A stretch of DNA of 64,000 nt from Roseovarius sp. Pro17 (GTDB taxonomy: Bacteria > Pseudomonadota > Alphaproteobacteria > Rhodobacterales > Rhodobacteraceae). A program made the position numbers and the translations under genes. Every line of letters begins with the position of its first letter. Within the stretch, counting starts at the first letter, position 1. The notes under the pieces were generated by a model. That model was not told the origin of the DNA. It did no database searches and saw only the letters and a list, made by a program, of their open reading frames with translations. The stretch covers positions 2,666,001 through 2,730,000 of the forward strand of contig NZ_CP141179.1 of NCBI RefSeq assembly GCF_035599575.1. Direction: 5' to 3'. This document shows positions 8,908 through 17,397 of the stretch, piece by piece.

Positions 8908-9392
8908 TCGACTTCGATATCGATGAGCTGCCAAATCATGCGGTTGTTATAGATCTGTGCGCGCAGTTCTGGATGGTCAGAAACTGGGTAGATGACCCAG
9001 AGCGGTCCGTTTTCCCGGATTGACATGGGAGCACCTCTTTTTTCCAAAGCGACAATCACGTCATAGTTCATCACGTCGGTGATCGGTATCTCGGTTTGAA
9101 AATTGTTGAGCGCTGTCAGTTTCAATTCGGCGTTCTCGGAGAGTGACAAAGGAGCGAGCACGTCTCGCAAGAGCGGACCGGAAAACTGGGTCGGCGTTTT
9201 GACGAAATCATTGACAGTGTCATAAACGATCTGATCCAGAGCTTTTAGGTCATCAAGGCTATACAAGATGACCTCCTGTGCGCCGGAGGCATCCTTACCG
9301 GTAACAGTGAGCACCGTTTCAGAGATGGCTTGTGACGCGTACAAAGAGAGAATAACAACGCTCAACAGCTTAGAGATATTCATGCTTTTCAC
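8904..9392 (-). CDS. Periplasmic molybdopterin-oxidoreductase-like protein coupled to the kinase
   Basis: 162 residues with a signal peptide (ISKLLSVVILSLYASQAISE). The body resembles the small molybdopterin-dependent oxidoreductase fold: VILYSLDDLKAL, FSGPLLRDVLAPL, TDVMNYDVIVAL, GPLWVIYPVS, DIEVE at the end. The family's cofactor-binding cysteine is not evident; the region around YDTVNDFVKTPTQFSGP has none, so it may be a non-catalytic ligand-sensing version. The stop overlaps the kinase start (ATGA), arguing for a sensor accessory role. Function is inferred. Confidence 0.65.
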   Translation of the reverse strand: MKSMNISKLLSVVILSLYASQAISETVLTVTGKDASGAQEVILYSLDDLKALDQIVYDTVNDFVKTPTQFSGPLLRDVLAPLSLSENAELKLTALNNFQTEIPITDVMNYDVIVALEKRGAPMSIRENGPLWVIYPVSDHPELRAQIYNNRMIWQLIDIEVE

Positions 9393-9708
9393 CTTTCAAA
9401 ATTATCAATTCGTAGGGGTGCTGGACCAACAGGCCGGTTTGTCAGCTTCGACCTGTTCTCAGCACTCGGAATTTTATTTTTCCTACAGTAGTTGAACTCT
9501 TCTGAAAATGGGAGATTCCTGTCTCAGTGAGTGTGGTGGGTTGACATGTTGGTTTGGGCCTCGCATCCCGATGAATATGCTGGGCTGATCCCTGCGGAAA
9601 TGGTCGTGGCCGAAGATGTTGCAGCCTAGACCCATGTGCTCAATCTCCTGCAGTGGCTGATCGAAAGACAGACGACCGACGGGGCCGGACACCGACACGC
9701 CGGAGGCG
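9393..9708. other. Intergenic region, no gene recognised
   Basis: A short plus-strand open stretch around 9548-9625 has coding-like composition but no start, an in-frame stop and no recognised family. It may be a mobile-element scrap. Confidence 0.4.
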
Positions 9709-10059
9709 CTAGGTGCAGTCTCCTTTCTCGGGCGCCAGCTCCATATCCGATATCATACGGTCGATCCGGTCCAACAGTGCTGGATCAGGCGCCGTTGGCC
9801 AAACCTTGATTTGATCGATGGCGTCATCTATTGCGGAAGCACTAGCCCCGAGGCCCGGAAACCCAAGTATTGCCGCCGTGCCTGCGATCTTGTGGCTTAT
9901 CTGCCCGATTTCCTTCAGTGCCTCGGCGCATAGCGGCAAATTAAGCAGTTGCGAGCGCAGTTCTATCAATCTGGCGCGTCTTACCCGCAACTCAGCGACA
10001 AAGCGTACGCGGACTCTGGCGAGCCCGTTGGACATGCCGCCAGCGTTAGATGGGGTCAT
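9709..10059 (-). CDS. Histidine phosphotransfer (Hpt) protein
   Basis: 116 residues, all-helical in appearance. The Hpt signature is ISHKIAGTAAILGFPGLG with the phospho-His at about residue 56, followed by an Ala/Asp/Ile helix. It lies 20 bases downstream of the REC protein gene 10080-11090 on the same strand, so the two are probably one operon. It could relay phosphate from the kinase at 7519-8907 to the local receivers. Confidence in the domain is good; its partners are inferred. Confidence 0.8.
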   Translation of the reverse strand: MTPSNAGGMSNGLARVRVRFVAELRVRRARLIELRSQLLNLPLCAEALKEIGQISHKIAGTAAILGFPGLGASASAIDDAIDQIKVWPTAPDPALLDRIDRMISDMELAPEKGDCT

Positions 10060-10079
10060 TCAATGTGTCTCCGCTCTGG

Positions 10080-11090
10080 TCAATAACCCAATAGACTTTT
10101 CAACTGCCAAGAGGTGGCCACTTTCCTGACGGACGGCGCCCTGCTAACCGCCTCGGCATCTGCCAGAGCGCGCGTTAGAGCGATGACGACCCCCCTGCCC
10201 GATTTGAACTGCAAAGAGCAAGCATCGCCGACGACCGGTATCACGATCAAAGGGCGACCGTCACAGAAATGCAGATCCATCTCGCGAACCTTGTTGGCAA
10301 CGGTGATTTCGAAGACTGCCGCGTCAAACGCTTCGCCTTCACTTAGGACACAAGCGAAATGACCTCCGCCCGCGTGTGAAAGGAAAAAACCCCGCGGTTT
10401 CAGGCAATCGGAAATTGCCTCAGCAACATCGGTGATCGCTGACTCGTACTCGTAAAGGCTTCTGGATTGGAAGATTCGATGAACATCGGGAAAGACGATG
10501 CCAACGGCGCTCATTCCGAGCAGTGAAATTTTCGAAACCTGAAGAAGATAGTTTTCCAGCGCCAGATACTCAATGCAGCCGTCAATGTCCGACAGCGCCA
10601 GACGCTTATCAAGGTCAGCCAGCGTAACAACCGAACTTGCTTCGCGCGCCATTTCAACCGGATTGCGATCCTCTTTCTGACGACGGCCCTTCAAAAGTTC
10701 TTCGATCAGGCGGAGTCGCGCGTGGACCTCATCAATCTCGAAAGGCTTCGTGATGTAGTCGCTCGCCCCAGCCGAAAAGGCACTGTCGATATAGGACCGA
10801 TCTGACATCGCCGTGATCATCAGAATCGGCGTTGTCGCGTACTGCGGCATCTTACGCACAATCGACGTGAGTTGAATGCCATCCATGTTTGGCATCTGGA
10901 TATCCAGCAAAAGACAATCGAACGGGATGTCTGCCTCTGCGACCACATCCAATGCTTCATATGCAGATGCGCATAAGGTTAAATTGGTGAACCCTACAAC
11001 CCCCGCAATCTCTGTCAGAAGCTCCAGTATGATAGGATCGTCATCTACAGCAAGAATCTTCAATGCAAAAGCCCCTTCATGTAGACACAA
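10080..11090 (-). CDS. Response regulator with degenerate GGDEF-like C-terminal domain
   Basis: 336 residues from ATG at 11090; an internal TTG at 11063 (residue 10) preceded by AAGGGG is an equally good start. Receiver: D17/D18 pocket, D63 in CLLLDIQMPNMDG, and SKPF-like TKPFEID. After a linker, residues about 180-320 resemble a GGDEF cyclase with the signature eroded to GGGHF (FLSHAGGGHFACVL), so diguanylate cyclase activity is unlikely. It is divergent from a paralogue at 11279 and upstream of an Hpt gene. It probably works as a scaffold or phosphate-responsive regulator. Confidence 0.75.
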   Translation of the reverse strand: MCLHEGAFALKILAVDDDPIILELLTEIAGVVGFTNLTLCASAYEALDVVAEADIPFDCLLLDIQMPNMDGIQLTSIVRKMPQYATTPILMITAMSDRSYIDSAFSAGASDYITKPFEIDEVHARLRLIEELLKGRRQKEDRNPVEMAREASSVVTLADLDKRLALSDIDGCIEYLALENYLLQVSKISLLGMSAVGIVFPDVHRIFQSRSLYEYESAITDVAEAISDCLKPRGFFLSHAGGGHFACVLSEGEAFDAAVFEITVANKVREMDLHFCDGRPLIVIPVVGDACSLQFKSGRGVVIALTRALADAEAVSRAPSVRKVATSWQLKSLLGY

Positions 11091-11278
11091 CCTCTATCTA
11101 ACACCAGAATACCCGTCAAGCGTGTGCTTCTCTTCTGAGTCTTTGTTGCCACAATAGTAAAAACTTGCCGAATGCCGGAAAACATTTACCTTCATGTCGA
11201 AGCTAATGAGGTATTCGGAAACCCGCTGTTCATCCGTGGGTTGTATATCCAGATAAGCGACGCATAGGAGGTGCGCAT

Positions 11279-12520
11279 ATGATAGTCGGATACGTCCTAA
11301 TCGGAGCCTTAGCCGGTCTACTCGCATTCCTTGTCGCTATTCTCCTTGGGGCATCTTTTTGGCTTGCGTTTGGCCTCTACGCACTGGTGGGATCGGCGGT
11401 CGTGATCCTGCTGCCTGCTGTCCGCAGCGTAGCAGGCGTTTTTGTGCGTCACAACGAAGTTCCAACCGTCAAGGATGGTTGGAGCGATACGCGCAATCCC
11501 TGTTTGGCGAAACCCTCGGTCAGCAATCAGGACTCGGCAATCGAAACATCAATGACAATCCTTGCTGTCGATGACGACCCGCTCATCCTGGAACTCATAC
11601 CGATGATCTCTGCCAAGGCAGGGTTTTCCCAAGTAATAACCGCTGCGTCTGGCGAGCAGGCACTGAAGCTATTGGCAAACTCCAGCATGATCTTCGATTG
11701 CCTCCTGCTCGATATCAGCATGCCCGGTATGAATGGTGTCGAACTCTGCCGACGTATTCGGCAGATACCACACTACCGCCAGACGCCGATCATCATGTTA
11801 ACCGCGAAGAGGGACGCGACAAACATGGGCGACGCCTACCGAGCAGGTGTTACAGACTATACCACCAAACCATTTGATGTCGACGAGCTGGGCGTGCGGC
11901 TGAGGTTGGCGCAGGAAGCGGTCCATACACAAGGAGAGACGGGCGAAGCTAGGGTGGAAAGCACACGACACCACTGGAGTCCTACGCGTAACCGTAGATT
12001 CGAACTGCCTGACGGGCTACCCCTCGAATGTATCTCAAGCCTCGTCGATCATGCTGCCTTTTCGAATTATCTGACCAAACTGTCCCATAAAGAAGTGGCT
12101 GACATCCAAGTATTAGCAGTCAGTATCGATGGGATCGAAGCGCTTCAAATGCGATCTTCGCCTCAGCAGTTCGCCTCACTGCTCCAAGATTTTGCGGCAG
12201 TAGCGGCCGATTGTTTCGATGTCGATCAAACTATTATGACATACCTCAACAACGCGACCCTTTTGATCGCCACGAATTGTACAGCACCGCTGTCTCCAAT
12301 CAATATAGAGATCGACATCGCGCGACGGCTTCTGCGCAGCCTTTCGGCCCACGGCTTAGACGAAAACACTGTGATAGACGTGTCGCTCGGGGGACCGGTA
12401 CAGCTGCATTGCACAAAGGCCAATCGCGCCAGAATACTAATGGACCGCGCGATCGCCCTTGCGGAAAACAGATCGCTGGACAAAAACGGTGAACAAGTTG
12501 CCGGTTCATCCACTGGTTAG
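11279..12520 (+). CDS. Membrane-anchored response regulator, paralogue of the divergent neighbour
   Basis: 413 residues. Two hydrophobic segments at the N-terminus (about 2-22 and 27-50) precede a receiver at about 93-210: DDDP pocket, CLLLDISMPGMNG phospho-Asp, TKPFDVDE. The C-terminal domain lines up with that of 10080-11090 but has lost every GGDEF hallmark. RBS AGGAGGT lies 7 bases before the ATG. Membrane anchoring of a receiver is uncommon. It faces away from its paralogue across a 188-base shared promoter region, suggesting duplication and divergence within one phosphorelay. Confidence 0.75.
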   Translation: MIVGYVLIGALAGLLAFLVAILLGASFWLAFGLYALVGSAVVILLPAVRSVAGVFVRHNEVPTVKDGWSDTRNPCLAKPSVSNQDSAIETSMTILAVDDDPLILELIPMISAKAGFSQVITAASGEQALKLLANSSMIFDCLLLDISMPGMNGVELCRRIRQIPHYRQTPIIMLTAKRDATNMGDAYRAGVTDYTTKPFDVDELGVRLRLAQEAVHTQGETGEARVESTRHHWSPTRNRRFELPDGLPLECISSLVDHAAFSNYLTKLSHKEVADIQVLAVSIDGIEALQMRSSPQQFASLLQDFAAVAADCFDVDQTIMTYLNNATLLIATNCTAPLSPINIEIDIARRLLRSLSAHGLDENTVIDVSLGGPVQLHCTKANRARILMDRAIALAENRSLDKNGEQVAGSSTG

Positions 12521-12663
12521 CTTTTTTACTGATTCGGGTGCTTCTCATCAATTTAAGGGCAAGATAGTATTGTTACGCAACTTGCACCTTAGCGATGACT
12601 TTGAGGTGCCCCTAGATTTGTAGACGCTTTGTTTGGTAATTTTGGAACCAAGGAGAGACGGAT

Positions 12664-12945
12664 ATGAGTAAGGGAATGCGGTTTACCGATGAGTTTAAGC
12701 AGGACGCTGTGGCGCAGGTTGTTGAGCGTGGATACGCAGTCAGCAAAGTGGCCGAGCGGTTGGGGATCAGCACGAAGTCGCTGTACACGTGGAAGACACA
12801 GTTTTCGAAGTCTCCACGTGTCAGATCTGAGGTGGCGGAACAGGCTGCTGAGATCAGGCGGTTGAAGCGTGAGCTGGCCCGGGTCACCGAGGAGCGCACA
12901 ATCCTAAAAAAGGCGACTGCGTACTTCGCGCGCGAGTCTCAGTGA
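12664..12945 (+). CDS. IS3-family transposase OrfA
   Basis: 93 residues, normal length. The helix-turn-helix region is MRFTDEFKQDAVAQVVERG followed by VSKVAERLGISTKSLYTWK, then a leucine-zipper-like region (EIRRLKRELARVTEERTILKK). A run of six A followed by G near 12905 is the usual slippery site for -1 frameshifting into orfB, whose frame is indeed -1 relative to this one. RBS AAGGAGAG precedes the ATG. Confidence 0.9.
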   Translation: MSKGMRFTDEFKQDAVAQVVERGYAVSKVAERLGISTKSLYTWKTQFSKSPRVRSEVAEQAAEIRRLKRELARVTEERTILKKATAYFARESQ

Positions 12946-13496
12946 AGTACGCATTCATCGAGGCTAACCGAGCAGAGTTTTCGGTACGTTCGATGACCGA
13001 TATAACCTACATACGGACGCACGAAGGATGGTCATATCTGGCCGTGGTGATTGATCTGTTCTCAAGGCGGGTTGTAGGGTGGTCAATGCTATCTCGTATG
13101 ACGACTGACTTAGCTTTGCAGGCGTTGTTGGCTGACGTTTGGCGGCGCAAGCCAAAGCAAAAGGTTATGATCCACTCCGATCAAGGTTCCCAATTTACCG
13201 GCGCGGAGTGGCAATCGTTCCTCGGCAAACACAACTTGATCGCCAGTATGAGCCGCCGTGGAATGAGCCGCCGTGGAAATTGCCATGACAATGCCGTCGC
13301 CGAGAGCTTCTTTCAGCTAATGAAACGGGAGCGCATCAGGCGGCAGACGTACCTCACGCGCGACGCAGCAAGGCAGGATGTATTCGATTACATCGAGATG
13401 TTCTACAACCCAAACCGCAAGCACACGAATAACGGCATGCTATCGCCGGTTGACTATGAAACAGAACAGAAGAAAGTGAACGAGTCAGGTGTCTAG
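12942..13496 (+). pseudogene. IS3-family transposase OrfB with in-frame internal deletion
   Basis: 184 residues against about 270-280 expected. The N-terminus KYAFIEANRAEFSVRSM joins directly to TDITYIRTHEGWSYLAVV, so roughly 85 residues (HTH_21 region and the start of the integrase core) are missing without a frame change. D-D-E residues remain (TDITY, HSDQGSQF, AVAESFF). A 15-bp tandem duplication (13248-13262 and 13263-13277) adds GMSRR before NCHDNAVAE. Probably inactive. Confidence 0.8.
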
Positions 13497-13515
13497 AAAA
13501 CTAGGGGCACCTCAA

Positions 13516-14107
13516 GTCGCCGCGCGCAATATAGACCTCTATCAGTTCGACAAGAACCGCCCTTGAAATAGTTTCGCAGTCGCCTGGGCGCTTGACGCGG
13601 CAAAGTTTAAAACCAGCAGCGGCGGCATTCTACGCAATCTGCACTGCAAGAACAACATGGAGAAACGATGCTGGCAGGCTCCATCATTCTGTTGACTGAA
13701 TTGCGTCGACAACTGATCTTTGCTGAATCTCAGGCACAGCTGGATTGGAAGCATAGCACTAAATCGCGGAAAACATCCTGATCATCTTGGGCCAAATAGA
13801 AGGAGAGGTCACACGCTGGAGATGATCTTTGACACGGTCCGCACCATTGGTGCCTGCAAGCTCTTTTCGCCTCATACGTTCTTCAACCTCCGAAACCACA
13901 TATACCAAAGTCCAAGAAGCTAACATCTGATCAAGCGACATTGATATGGCTATGTGCTTGTCACAACCCATGGTTGCCAACGTGGTCGGAAGGATATATG
14001 TCAAGCGCAGTCCGTAGGTTGCGCTCACCCAAGCCTCAGCCATCATGTCTAATCCGCGGCCTAGCTGAGCTTCACCCTCACGTTAATTTTCAAAGAAGGC
14101 CAATTCT
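13516..14107. other. Intergenic region, no gene recognised
   Basis: Several short frames on both strands have no family resemblance, no convincing ribosome site and poor codon bias. Composition is more AT-rich than the backbone. Confidence 0.5.
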
Positions 14108-14884
14108 GTGCCACTCGCCAGGATAAACAATCGCTTGCTTCACTTAGTTCATATCCCGAAGACGGGGGGGGCCAGCATAACCGATTATATGAGAAAAAAA
14201 GGGAAAGTGGCCCTTTACTCAAGAGAAAAACTAGCATGGGCTCGGTCAACTCCACAGCATCTGGAGTTTGATGTCAGTAGGACGCTTGTACCCGAAGGTT
14301 TTGCTGATGTGTCCTTTGCAATAATGCGTGATCCCCTTGCAAGGTTATTAAGTGAATATCGCTATCGAGCTACAAGGCACAGCAACCAAAATACCGTTCT
14401 CGGGCATCTGACCGCCTTCGAAGGAATGAAGGTAGAGTTGGACTGGAATGAAGAGTTTCAAGGGACCTTTGATGAGTGGGTTGGCCTTGTCTTTGATAGA
14501 TGCATCGAAGTCCCGCACGTCTGCGACAATCACATAAGACCGCAAACCGACTTTATTGGACCTAATATGAAGATCTTTCTTTTCGAGCGAGGCCTGCAGA
14601 AAGTATATAGATGGATCGATAAAATTACTGATACTCATGAGATTCTGTCCCCATTGGATTGGAATGAAAGCAGAAAGTTCGACGTTGAAGTACGCAGTAA
14701 TACTAAAGCCAAAATCAGAAAATTCTATGAAAGTGATTACTTGGTGATCAAAACTCTTAAAAACACGCCTGACGATTATCAGATAATTAAAAACGCTGAT
14801 GGACCGTCAAGTGGCGGTATATCTAGTGATTATGAACCTATCGCAAAAATTTTGAATGCTCTTGAGCATTCGACGCCATTGTGA
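14108..14884 (+). CDS. Sulfotransferase-family protein
   Basis: 258 residues from GTG at 14108, with AAGG nine bases upstream. HIPKTGGASI (about 15-24) is the 5'-phosphosulfate-binding motif, and FAIMRDPLARLLSEYRY (about 71-87) is the 3'-phosphate motif, both typical of PAPS-dependent Golgi-type/Sulfotransfer_2 enzymes. It would transfer sulfate from PAPS to a polysaccharide or similar acceptor; the acceptor is unknown. The gene is noticeably AT-richer than its neighbours and sits between IS elements, suggesting recent transfer. Confidence 0.75.
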   Translation: MPLARINNRLLHLVHIPKTGGASITDYMRKKGKVALYSREKLAWARSTPQHLEFDVSRTLVPEGFADVSFAIMRDPLARLLSEYRYRATRHSNQNTVLGHLTAFEGMKVELDWNEEFQGTFDEWVGLVFDRCIEVPHVCDNHIRPQTDFIGPNMKIFLFERGLQKVYRWIDKITDTHEILSPLDWNESRKFDVEVRSNTKAKIRKFYESDYLVIKTLKNTPDDYQIIKNADGPSSGGISSDYEPIAKILNALEHSTPL

Positions 14885-15919
14885 TCGTAATCAACCCACT
14901 AAATTTGGGTCAGGATTCATAGCCGGAACATGACGACAGCGGTGAGAGCGCAGGCAGGCAGCCGATCACTCGCGCATGTATGTCCGGCGTGGACATGGCC
15001 TGACAGAGTAGATTGCACATTAACCCGATGTTAACCACATCGGAGTATGGCGAACCTGAGCCTGACAATGAGGTATATTATTAAACGTTACCAATTTCGC
15101 GCAGGATGCATCTTGATGGGCTGGTGTCCGGTCGTCGCCTCACTTGAACTCAGAACTTCTGTTGGGACCGTCATGGAGCTAGAGAACGGCGATCTCGACG
15201 AGAAGCTATGGGGCCAAGTTGTTGATCGTGCAGATACAATCTTCCGGGCGCAGAGCCTCCCGCTCAATCTAAAAAAGGTCAACCTGTGCAAAATACGATA
15301 ATCGGTTTGTCCGCCAGAGGCGACGTCCCATCGCCCGCCGTCATGGTCGCTGTACTGACGCCCAACCGGTTGAGGGCTCGCATCTGCATCCGGCAGGTTT
15401 CCTCGACGTCCACTGCGGTTATCACTTAAAGTTTTTGACGTGTGAATCAGACTGACTTTAGCAGGTGCAGAAAACAGAACGTCCCTCGTCTCGATTTTTG
15501 GGTCAAATCGCAGCGAAAGGCCAGATTAAAATCAGCTAGGATGGGCCGGTTTGAACGACCGCTTCGTTGAGATATGCTGCATTACTAAACGAGAGACACT
15601 GCGCGTGCGAGGCCTTTCTGCGTGAGCAATCGTCGCGTCTGCACAAGTCCGCTTCGTCCCGAACTGTGTGAGTTGATTGCTTCTTGATTTGCTGCACGCT
15701 ACCTGAGTGACCGCATTTGACCCTGCGATGCAACAGACATCTCGCGGCGGCGCAGCAGAGTTCCGCGCTGCGAGCGCACGCAGCAAGGTATTGGCACTTC
15801 TGCAATGGGCTCAGAGCCGCGTTGCGGCAGTGGGGCACGCATCCTAAGCGCCCTGGCCCGTCAGGTCGGCATGAACGGCCCAGAGCTGACGTCGGGACTG
15901 TCACTTGGTGCCGCGCCGC
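14885..15919. other. Long region without recognised genes
   Basis: Only one frame stands out, 15047-15301 on the plus strand (84 codons), which matches no family I recognise. The remainder has frequent stops on both strands and ends in an IS3 remnant. Confidence 0.5.
15047..15301 (+). CDS. Doubtful small hypothetical protein
   Basis: 84 codons beginning MANLSLTMRYIIKRYQF and containing a hydrophilic stretch GDLDEKLWGQVVDRADTIF. No recognised domain, no strong ribosome site, and it sits alone in IS debris. Reported because it is the only plausible frame over a kilobase; it may well be spurious. Confidence 0.2.
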   Translation: MANLSLTMRYIIKRYQFRAGCILMGWCPVVASLELRTSVGTVMELENGDLDEKLWGQVVDRADTIFRAQSLPLNLKKVNLCKIR

Positions 15920-16475
15920 ACCATCCCCGCCAGTCGACGCGATCCACGTCTCTTGGAAAAGCTGACAGGGGAGCTACCGATCCCTGCGTCATGGCACATC
16001 TCCGCACGTATCTCGGGATTATCCGGCGGACGATCACGCCGGACGGTTTCGGGATCAACACCGACAAGTCGGCAGGCCCGGCGCTGCGAGATATCGTGGT
16101 CACGCATCGCACGTAGCGCTGTCTCTCGCCGCTCAATCGGCGTTGTCAGTTCTTTCCCAGCAGATCCTTCAGAACAACGTTTCCAGCATCGCATCGGCCA
16201 GCAGGCGCTTCAGCTTGGCATTCTCGTCTGTCACAACGCGTAGCTTCGCGTCTTCCGACACCTCCATGCCCCCGTATTTGGATTTGAACTTGTAGAACGC
16301 CCCTTGGCTGAGGCCGTGCTTGCAAATACCTCCGCAGACGGCATCCCGGCTTCTTGCTCTTTGATCATCCCGACAATCTGCGCTTCGCTAAATCGTCTCT
16401 TTCGCATCAGTTTGCTCCGTCGAAAGGTTGGGCAAACTCTACGTCAAGGTGAGGGAAGTTTCGGGGGGCAGGTTA
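15920..16475 (-). pseudogene. Decayed IS3-family (IS51/IS407-like) element
   Basis: On the minus strand from 16407: MRKRRFSEAQIVGMIKEQE and AGMPSAEV, then a frameshift, then HGLSQGAFYKFKSKYGGME and DENAKLKRLLADAMLE, which is a full OrfA spread over two frames. Further left, RRACRLVGVDPETVRRDRP and PDNPEIRAEM match the beginning of OrfB, which then ends. The outer end near 16475 reads TAACCTGCCCCCCGAAA, similar to the TGACCTGCCCCC ends of this group. At least two frameshifts and loss of most of OrfB make it inactive. Confidence 0.75.
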
Positions 16476-16695
16476 GCATCTGAAACGAAATCGCAGAACG
16501 GCGGCTACGCGCTACACCATATCCGATAGATGAAAATGCCGAGCAATGGACAACTGGCCGGTCTGGCAGAAGACGCGACACGGCGCTTGACTATCGCACG
16601 AAGGTCAGAAAATGGCTGTCGTCTAATTTCGCAACGTAACCTATTTAGCGTTGAGGTCGACTAAAGGTGGCACCTCAAGTTCTCGACATGGGATA

Positions 16696-17091
16696 CTAAT
16701 GACACCAGAATTCCGACCCATCTGGCCAATAGCGAGCAAGTCCTTCCCGCACCAGAATATCACCAACGTCTACGCCTACAACCCGTACAATTGCTAACGT
16801 TCTATTGTAACGATCCTTGCCATGGCGCTCTATGGTTATTCCATCTTGACTTAGTAATTGAACTAATCTCGCAGAAGCTTGATTTGCAAGGCGTACCTCC
16901 TTAGATCCTCCACAAATATTGGTTTGTGGTTCCGGAGTATCGTAGCCCATCATCCTAACCTTTTCACCTTCAAGCCAGATGGTGTCTCCATCCACTACGC
17001 AAGTATACCGTTGTCCAGTACCACACTTTTCGATTGCGAGTGCAGGTATAGGCAAGAGCGCCAAGGTTAAGGCGACTATTATTGTTTTCAA
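16696..17091 (-). CDS. Secreted thermonuclease-like (SNase) protein
   Basis: 131 residues with a clear signal peptide (MKTIIVALTLALLPIPALA). The SNase OB-fold core reads CVVDGDTIWLEGEKVRMMGY then DTPEP, with a later KDRYNRTLAIVRV that supplies the second conserved Arg. Family members cut DNA or RNA in the periplasm or outside the cell using calcium. Short, but it contains the essential core. It is monocistronic and divergent from the RTX protein gene at 17398; cysteines at the N-terminus and in FWCH at the end could form disulfides. Confidence 0.8.
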   Translation of the reverse strand: MKTIIVALTLALLPIPALAIEKCGTGQRYTCVVDGDTIWLEGEKVRMMGYDTPEPQTNICGGSKEVRLANQASARLVQLLSQDGITIERHGKDRYNRTLAIVRVVGVDVGDILVREGLARYWPDGSEFWCH

Positions 17092-17397
17092 GATGCATCC
17101 TCCTGTTCAGCGTGAGCAGCCCCGCTTGGGCGGTCCAAGTTAGTGCTTGATTGGCCTTTGGTCCATCGGAACGATGGCTTCCTGGGCCGGTGGGCGGTGG
17201 CGCTTGTAGCTGATCAACGACGGTTGCATCCTCACCGACTAAGCCCAGTTCGTGACATCGCATATCGCCCGGCGTTTGAACAGAGAAATTCAACAATCTA
17301 TGATTGTTTATATTACGCTATATTCTCGTTAAAGGTGTTGCAACTTCCTCCCTTTCACCACTAATCTGCATATTCAATGCGAAAGAGGAGGAATGAG
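17092..17397. other. Divergent intergenic region
   Basis: Lies between the thermonuclease and RTX genes and must hold promoters for both. AT-rich near 17290-17340. No small gene recognised. Confidence 0.4.

Larger units (their letters stand above)
12601..13515 (+). mobile_element. IS3-family insertion sequence, internally deleted
   Basis: A 15-bp perfect terminal inverted repeat (TTGAGGTGCCCCTAG and its complement) bounds 915 bp. It carries orfA and a shortened orfB; a complete element of this type would be about 250 bp longer. No clear target duplication was seen in the flanks. Confidence 0.85.

Noticed and set aside
16669..16680. GGCACCTCAAGT identical to the right end of the IS at 12601-13515
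   Set aside because: Only 12 bases match, and no other part of that IS is present there; too little to call a remnant.
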